Below are positions 57,645-64,000 of a stretch of DNA of 64,000 nucleotides, piece after piece (positions within the stretch are counted from its first letter, which is position 1; each line of letters starts with the position of its first letter). A program made the position numbers and the translations under genes. The stretch lies in contig NC_087377.1 of assembly GCF_963675165.1 (NCBI RefSeq), positions 5,580,042 to 5,644,041 on the forward strand, given 5' to 3'. Origin of the DNA: Halichondria panicea. Taxonomy: Eukaryota > Porifera > Demospongiae > Suberitida > Halichondriidae. The notes beneath the pieces were generated by a model. The model was given only the letters and a program-made list of their open reading frames with translations, was not told where the DNA came from and did not search any database.

Positions 57645-60080
57645 CTACTTCCTTAATTTTCCTTTTTCCACTGTCTGGAGTTTAGAGAAATTTGCTGATT
57701 TCGCCTTTCCATGAATGACCCAGACAACAGCGAGAATCATGACGGATAAGAGTACTACCAGGTACATGTACAACAGTAAAACGTAGACCACCAGTCCACG
57801 ACAGACATCAGTGAGAAGGGCACTCGGAGTCATCGTAATCATCAGGTATGTGCCTGCATGCATATGTGTAAAAAATGTATGGACTACCCCGTATAGCTGG
57901 TAATTTCTGGGGGGGGAGCAAAATATTTATGATTTTCGTAGTTGAAGCTCTGACTACAAATGAAGCGATTTTGCCTACCCTTTACCTGCAGTGTAAGCAG
58001 CAACCACGAAAATATTATCCAAACTAAATAATTATTGCTCAACTACGAACGTTTTGCCTCCGAAAATTACCGGCTATACGGAACTGTACAACACTGTATT
58101 ATAGTGTGACAAACAGTTCATCTACACAGTACCGTAAAGTCTATGAAGTTGTGATTTAAATAATACTCCTAATTTAAAGGTTAGTAGCTTACATAATTAT
58201 GATATACATCATGTACATTGACAGCCAGAGTCCGTACGAAGTTATAGATTTCATTAACATTACTCGTACATAATCTACCAATCTCTTACCTCCACCAATC
58301 CAGACCATATAGACGAGCAGCATCAGAGTGAACAGTATGAATCCAGTGACGAGAAATATTTTGCAGCAGTTGTTCAACGACAGCCCACAACAGAGGCCAA
58401 CGAAACTACCACAACATAGACAGTTGAAGACTATCATCACAATCACAACGACCCCTGTGCTCTGTGTGTGTGCATGTACATACATGAAATAGACTTTCTA
58501 GATAAGTGTAACACGGACCACACTTCAACCTACACAAAACGTGTATCTACATGTAGTAAGCAGCGGCAACAATTACTTTGTAACAATTACTGGTGTAATA
58601 CTACATGCAGAGTAAAACAATCACCTTGTACTGTACAATCTACATCCTTGCTATAGACTACACTATAATTATGTAGTTAGAAGTGCTCAGTGATACCATA
58701 TAGCGGGTAAATTTGGAAACAAATAAATTTTGGAAATTTGGCGAATCAAGGTGAAGGTCACCAACATTATTGTGTGTTAATTAGCTTGACTTCCTGGCAA
58801 CACTCAGTCCCCAGTACATCGCAGGTGATCAATCATGCTGTATTCATGCCATGCAGCATCATTGTCAACTTGCCCATTAATTGCCTCATTCGCCAGATAC
58901 TAGGCTCACCAAATTCACCGCTATAATTATGGTGTGCTATTTAATGTGGAAGTGATACATGTATACGTACATAACTACACAGATGAGTAGAAATGTACAT
59001 GTAATTGAACCATCAGATGAACATTTATTGCTTTAAAGTTTAAATGCTTACCGCTAGATACCAGCCGTAAGCATTCACTCCGAGAAGAGGTACGGTAGGG
59101 TCTTCCACACTGGTTCCATTCACGGATCCCGGGCCACACATTGCTTTGGTCATTGCTGCATCAGGCACCACTATGTGTGTGTGTGGTTGGGGGGGGGGGT
59201 AAGGACATAACTCATTGACATTATCATCGGCCATTGCAACAGGGTGAAGGTATACTACATGTATCAAGAGGGTTACTTGCACTCCTAACAGAAGACTGTC
59301 TGCATCTAATTTATAGTTCTTGTGAGCTCACCTGCGAACCCTCCTCCTATTAGCAGCAACGCACCTACGACACATAGTGCAATCATACCTGCATGGGAAC
59401 ATAATTTATAAGTCGATTCAACACAATGCACAATAGACTGCACATGTACATGATGTACAGTCATGCATGTGTGTCCAAGTGTACAATAATACACAGTCAT
59501 ATACGGAGGCCTGCATGTGGTTACATTTATTTTACCACACTGATATTATCAGGTTGCCAAGCTAACTACATGTAACCATAGCGATATGCACTGAGTTTCT
59601 AAGAATGTTGCTCAATTATCATGTTCATAGAAGCACACTAAAGAGCATTACACTGAATCAAGGATGTACATGTACCATTACCGTATGTCAATAGCTAAAA
59701 GCATGCATGGGCACAATCTTAATTATTTATTACCTATAGCCTCCTACCAATAATAATTATCTTGAAACGAACTACAATTGTCTATAACATTATTATGGGA
59801 AGTACGAACTCACACCAACAGATGAGTTGATTCCATGGTGACATGCGACACACTGCCTCACAACATTTGTTGCAGCAGCTTTCAGCCTTGCTGCCTTCTG
59901 GAAGAGTGAATGAACACGAGCAGAGATAGTAAAACTGAGGCTCCAACAGAGTTATTTAATACATGTACAAACATTTTAGCAGAGTTAGTATCAACATTAA
60001 TTTTTAGCTGAGTAAAATCCCTCTACAACTGCTATCATATCAAGGCTGTTATATAATTTACGTCTTTGCTTAGGAGCCAT
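57645..60080 (-). CDS. Unrecognised four-helix membrane protein
   Basis: Exons (minus): 60080-60062, 59897-59814, 59388-59332, 59170-59052, 58461-58290 and 57853-57645 (TAG), phases consistent, 219 residues. The cytosolic-looking N-terminus MAPKQRQGSKAES is followed by a Cys cluster (CCNKCCEAVC), possibly palmitoylated or metal-binding. TM1: IALCVVGALLLIGGGFA. The loop of about 40 residues contains an N-glycosylation site (NGTS). TM2: VVVIVMIVFNCLCCGSFVGL. TM3: IFLVTGFILFTLMLLVYMVW. TM4: VVYVLLLYMYLVVLLSVMIL. The tail is basic (KGKLRK). Topology is tetraspanin-like, but the large-loop CCG signature is absent, so I do not call it a tetraspanin. It is divergent from FNIP across 749 bases that contain a MITE. 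Confidence 0.8.
57889..58080. mobile_element. Palindromic MITE, second copy of GCGGGTAATTTTCG family
   Basis: Ends CGTATAGCTGGTAATTTC and GAAAATTACCGGCTATACG pair over the outer part. Inner arms TTTTCGTAGTTGA / TCAACTACGAA also pair. It matches the reverse strand of 40877-41053. It lies in the last intron (57854-58289) of the membrane-protein gene. Confidence 0.85.
58696..58933. mobile_element. Degraded palindromic MITE of related type
   Basis: Left CCATATAGCGGGTAAATTTGG and right CCAAATTCACCGCTATAATT form an inverted repeat with a few mismatches. The ends resemble the neighbouring CCGTATAGC elements. It is in an intron of the membrane-protein gene. Confidence 0.6.
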
Positions 60081-60190
60081 CCTGTTGGGCTGGTTTTCCG
60101 CCTCTCAAAAGTATCCTTGTCCAATCCTACGATGTTGATCAATGGCTCCTACAAGACTAGACAGCCATTTTGAGGCAACTTTGTGGTGTA

Positions 60191-60424
60191 CCGTATAGCG
60201 CGAAATTTTCGAGGCACTTATATTTCGTGGAATGGCCTCTAAAAACCATTTCGTTGCACAATGTTCGCGGAATGACTGCTTACCGGAAGCCACGCCTTTA
60301 AATATTTGCACGATAGCAGGTAATTCTAATTAAAGAACAATTTTCGTGGACTTAATTTTCGTATAGAATTCTAACCCACGAAATCCGCGAAAATTAAGCC
60401 CCTCGAACATTTCGCGCTATACGG
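60191..60424. mobile_element. 234-bp MITE in the bidirectional promoter region
   Basis: Ends CCGTATAGCGCGAAATTTTC and ACATTTCGCGCTATACGG. TA precedes the left end and GTA follows the right. Strings such as TTCGCGGAAT and CCGCGAAAATTAAG recur inside. It separates the divergent membrane-protein and FNIP genes and so could affect both promoters. Confidence 0.85.
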
Positions 60425-60829
60425 GTATTTAATAATTATGGGCGTGGCTACTAATCTCTAGCTAGTAAGGCGTGGTTTAGATTGTAAACAATCACGAGTT
60501 TTCCTCCTAAGAACAATCACATGACTACTAGCTAGCAACTAGCTGGTGTAGAGAACAATGTGGGTCTATTCCACTGTAGTATTGAAGGTATTCCACGAGT
60601 AAACTGTCGTATGGTGGTCCCTCTAGTTGCTTCTTGTGTCCTAGTTGCTGCTCACTGCTGAAAACTCTCTTCATACTACATGGTGAAACATAAACTTATT
60701 GGATCTATTCAAGCTACAGGTATTAAATACATCTAGCTGACTACTACATAGTGATAATGTATCTGTATAATATTATATCATTGGGCTTTTAATTTACTGC
60801 AGGTTCTGTTGCCCAATAACGAGGTAGCT

Positions 60830-63800
60830 ATGAGTGGACCGCTGAATAAACTGCAGAGCATTCTAGGGAACATTGCTGGAAGAAAAAATTCCTCCGCATC
60901 TCCTAAAGATATCGCGTGAGTGTCTCTGTTATTGGTCGGTCTGTATTGGTACATTTATATTGATATGGTATCTATGTGTGGGGATTGCACTCGTGGTGGA
61001 TAGCGTTGCACACATTCCTATCAGTATATTATAGTGGGTGTTCTAAGCGAAGTGCTTCTTGTTCTTGAACAATAAACGTGTAATGGTACAAAAATAGAAT
61101 TGATGTCTAGTAGCTATGACAGTGGGCACTTTTACTATGGGGGAAGAAAGGGAGAGAGAGTGATTGATAGTGGAGTAGAAGGGGGAGTACTATGAGTGTA
61201 TTCATTTCGTATCATTTTTTTATTATTCCTAGCACTGTTTATCGTTTATCATATTCAATCTCATGTTGTCTTCTCGTACTCTTACACATGTCCTTGTTAC
61301 CATACATGTGATTTACAGCACCTGCAGAAATATTATGGGAAAATTGTGTAGGTAATGTGTCTATACACTGGTTGTCATGTGAGTGATTCCCTTATATTTG
61401 TCAGGAAGTTAACTTGTTTTTGGGAACTGTATATACAATGTACTAAGCAGCTGCTCGTAGACGTAGGTTTTTTTTTAAGTAAGTAAAATTAGTCCGTAAG
61501 TTCACTTAATTATCAGTAATGTATTAGGCCTTGTATAAGACCTAATACATCAATAGGTCTTATAAAGGCATAAGTATGTACCATGGCTGGAATTTGATTT
61601 CTGTTGCAAGGCATCTGATCATGCAAATCTTTCTCATTTTCAACTTTTTGATGGAAGAGTGATAATAATATTTTGGTCTCCCCAGTGTTTGTATCAGTAT
61701 GATATTCATAGCTGCACAGTCACTTGTGCTGCTTACAGTAGACAGAGACTGAGTGGTATCGATATCACATGGTGGACGGACATGTGATATTTTTCGTGCA
61801 TAATCTTATTATCACCATAATTATGCATACATAGCAACTGTATTTAGCTCATACCAAGATTTAGGCATGCCTCATTATTACGTGAGTCTGTTTGGTAAGC
61901 TTGAACCATGCTCTCAACATAATAGTGTACAAGTGCACATTTTTTATCACTGTCCAGTTAAAAGTTCTAGTGTTTGTACCAGAGATTTCATAGCTGGTCA
62001 CCTGTGCAGTATACAGTAGACAGAGCGGTAATGATATCACAAGTGGACGGACATGTGACGTTTATCATTATTTTCTTTGATCTGTGTCATGTGATGTATT
62101 GTGCATCATAATCTAATGACTATCGGAGGAGGTACGACAACACCACGTGCTGGACTACGGAATTTCAATCAATGAGCAGCAAAAATTCTGACAGTGCAAT
62201 TTTTGGCTGTGCTACGTAGTACCTGATTGAAATCCCATAGTTCAGCACGTGATGTTGTTGTACTCTCTCAGATGATCATCACTTACTGTGCTAAATGACA
62301 GAGCAGAAATGCAAATGCTTTGTTTTATAGCAGTTGTACGTAACGTGTTACTTGTAAACTTTAAATCAGTAATTCTGTATTGTGTGCAAATATTTGTGTT
62401 TAGCTTGCAGTGTGGAGTCTAGGTCAATGTGTTGCAAGGGTCAGTGTGTTGCTATTAGCAGGGCAGTTTTGGTGAAGCCTGGTGTGGCAGCGGTTAGGTC
62501 AGAGTCATGTGAGCCATGAATATAATTATGTAGTTCTTTCAACTTTACTGTACATGTACATGTACGTAAAGATTCTAGGAACCTGTGTTGTTTTTGGGAG
62601 GTATATACATGATCGAGACTAAATCTTATGCACCTCTCTATCAAATGTTTTAGCTGTACTTATCTAATACTATTTGTCCCTAAACTTCCAAGTGAGCTGC
62701 AAAGCACAGTAGTACATGTTTCCTTGTATCGATCTCCATTTGTCATAATTATTATCTAGTTGCTAACATTAACGAAACACTTGTGATTAGTCACATGATG
62801 TGTGTGTGTCAACCATTATCCCATTAATTTGGTCCCACATACCTGTACTGTACAACAATGCTGCATGAGAGTAGAGTGACAGGCCCATTTGAGGATCACA
62901 TGGGGTGATGAGCTTATCGTATTTGGTGTGAATTGTGTTAGTAGCTCTGTAGGCCTGACTGTCACATGTTCAAAGCTCAGGTTAATGGTGTACGTCACAC
63001 ACACAAAGACGTCCAGTCATAAAAGGGCACAATTGAATGAATGCACCTCTGTACAAAGGACAAGCCCAAATTCATTGCCTTCCTTTATGAATGTACTTTA
63101 CATAAGGAGGATGACCTCTTTACTGTGCAGGCAAACAAATTTACATGTACTGTACGTATTTTCCCCACAAAATGTGTCTTTTACCTGTTAAGTATCGCAC
63201 ATATTTTTCAGATTATTATTTTCATACAGTGCAAATACATGGACGCTGCAATCGGACTTGTATAATCAGTAGTTCTTCTCTCCACAGTGATCGGGAGCAT
63301 CGTGCCAGAAGCCTTCTCCACCCCACTGGTAGAAGCACCATTCAACTGAGTCCGTCCAGGGTCCGTATTGTGGTGTTCAAAGATGATATGGGAGTGAAGC
63401 AGCCACTCTTTGACTCACAGGTCAACTGTGAGAATGAGGGAGAGGTAAGTGTACAGTGCGTAGACAGATCGTAGCACATGTACAGTTTACACTGTGTGTG
63501 GATATGGTACTGTTCTAACTTGAATTGGAGTAGGATATATGACACAATTATTTTGCATTCCAACAAGCTGTTGTACCCTTAGAAAATTAGTGTGACAAAG
63601 AAAAATGATGGTGTTACCTAAGCTTCTTGAATAGGCCTACCAAGCAGGAACATTGTTTACCACAAATATGTTTTCATTAATTACTGGTAAACATAATTCA
63701 GGAGCCATCCACCAAGTCCCTATGTGACATGAGGAGTATAGAGCGCCTGGAACACAGCAACTCCTCCACTAGCAGCGTCCCACCTCTGAGCACTTCATCC

Positions 63801-64000
63801 GGGTGGGTGGGATCCTGTAAGAAAAGGAGAGCTGGCTTTGTCAAGAGACCTGTAAGTATTACAGTTTGATTTTATTTACTATTACGGTGTACATATGCAC
63901 ATGTATTCTCATTAATAATTTGGCTGTTGTGTGTCATTTACACAGTCTACTGATTCTGAGCTGCTCGGTGAGATGATGTTTGGGTCCATGCCAATGAAGA
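60830..64000 (+). CDS. FNIP1: Folliculin-interacting protein, 5' part (runs off window)
   Basis: Exons 60830-60915, 63288-63444, 63702-63851 and 63946 onward, phases consistent; the reading frame is still open at the window end. The first 149 residues include VRIVVFKDDMGVKQPLFDS and, at the edge, LLGEMMFGSMPMK, both diagnostic of the FNIP longin/DENN N-terminal region. FNIP binds folliculin to form a GAP for RagC/D and also binds AMPK, acting at lysosomes in nutrient signalling. ATG 60830 begins MSGPLNKLQSILGNI and is the first in-frame start after an apparent leader acceptor (60801). FNIP1 and FNIP2 arose in vertebrates, so the symbol denotes the single invertebrate gene. Confidence 0.92.
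61688..62065. repeat. Diverged direct duplication in FNIP intron
   Basis: Copies at about 61688-61797 and 61973-62065 share GTTTGTA(T/C)CAG, TTCATAGCTG, TACAGTAGACAGAG, GATATCACA and GTGGACGGACATGTGA in the same order. This indicates a segmental duplication or two insertions of one element. Confidence 0.75.
62118..62276. mobile_element. About 160-bp inverted-repeat element
   Basis: Arms of about 55 bases: GTACGACAACACCACGTGCT left and AGCACGTGATGTTGTTGTAC right, extended by GGAATTTCAATCA / TGATTGAAATCC. The spacer is about 45 bases. No target duplication was found. Confidence 0.75.

Larger units (their letters stand above)
60916..63287. other. FNIP intron 1, repeat-rich
   Basis: A 2.37-kb intron with no coding exon seen. 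It holds a copy fragment of the 57183 MITE (about 61151-61192), a diverged direct duplication of about 100 bases (about 61688-61797 and 61973-62065) and an inverted-repeat element (62118-62276). Confidence 0.7.

Noticed and set aside
57645-60080. Tetraspanin call for the four-helix protein
   Set aside because: The second loop is short and lacks the CCG motif and paired cysteines of tetraspanins.
62441-63265. ORFs in FNIP intron 1
   Set aside because: No domain, no phase-matching splice sites with the FNIP exons, and they overlap AT-rich intron sequence.

Overview
This is nuclear DNA of an early-branching animal, most probably a demosponge. Genes are cut into small exons by GT-AG introns, many only 50-400 bases long, and the sequence is AT-rich. 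Long alternating pyrimidine/purine stretches, a very frequent TACATGTA palindrome and many short inverted-repeat transposons fill the non-coding DNA. The animal assignment is firm because of WDFY3, CRIP, FNIP, ELOVL and death-domain genes. The sponge assignment is inference from compactness and from the ankyrin-ROCO-Death gene type; species is not determined.

Bases 1-32705 (+) hold most of one very large gene, an orthologue of WDFY3/Alfy, the selective-autophagy BEACH-WD40-FYVE scaffold. I traced 67 consecutive exons whose phases join perfectly, giving 3259 residues; only the N-terminal few hundred residues lie upstream of the window. Its introns host a nested opposite-strand gene for a secreted Thr/Pro/Ser-rich mucin-like protein (3705-5427), a tRNA-Asp(GTC) gene on the minus strand (15006-15077), and several terminal-inverted-repeat (TIR) elements. 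One element sits seven bases behind a splice donor.

Bases 32706-34973 are intergenic, mostly one long inverted-repeat element. From 40820 down to 34974 (-) runs an ankyrin-GTPase(ROCO-like)-Death gene with an apparent frameshift near 37340. Two fatty-acid elongase genes follow on the plus strand (42909-44098 and 44732-46681). Only 113 bases later begins a second ankyrin-ROCO gene (46795-56013, +), 1306 residues, ending in two death-type domains. Its shared first-intron phase and N-terminal similarity show that the two ROCO genes are paralogues. A 1.08 kb DNA transposon with a decayed RecQ-type helicase fragment and a perfect 9-bp target duplication lies in its penultimate intron. A 577-bp deletion relative of that transposon, also with a 9-bp duplication, lies in a WDFY3 intron.

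The right end carries a 77-residue CRIP LIM gene (56196-56915, +), an unrecognised four-helix membrane protein gene (57645-60080, -), and the 5' end of a folliculin-interacting protein (FNIP) gene (60830 onward, +). The last two are arranged head to head.

Themes: two nutrient/autophagy scaffolds (WDFY3, FNIP), lipid elongation, and a pair of death-domain GTPases that may belong to stress or immune signalling. Nothing shows that they form one pathway. The most original material is the helicase-bearing transposon family, the paired ANK-ROCO-Death genes and the dense population of palindromic mini-transposons.
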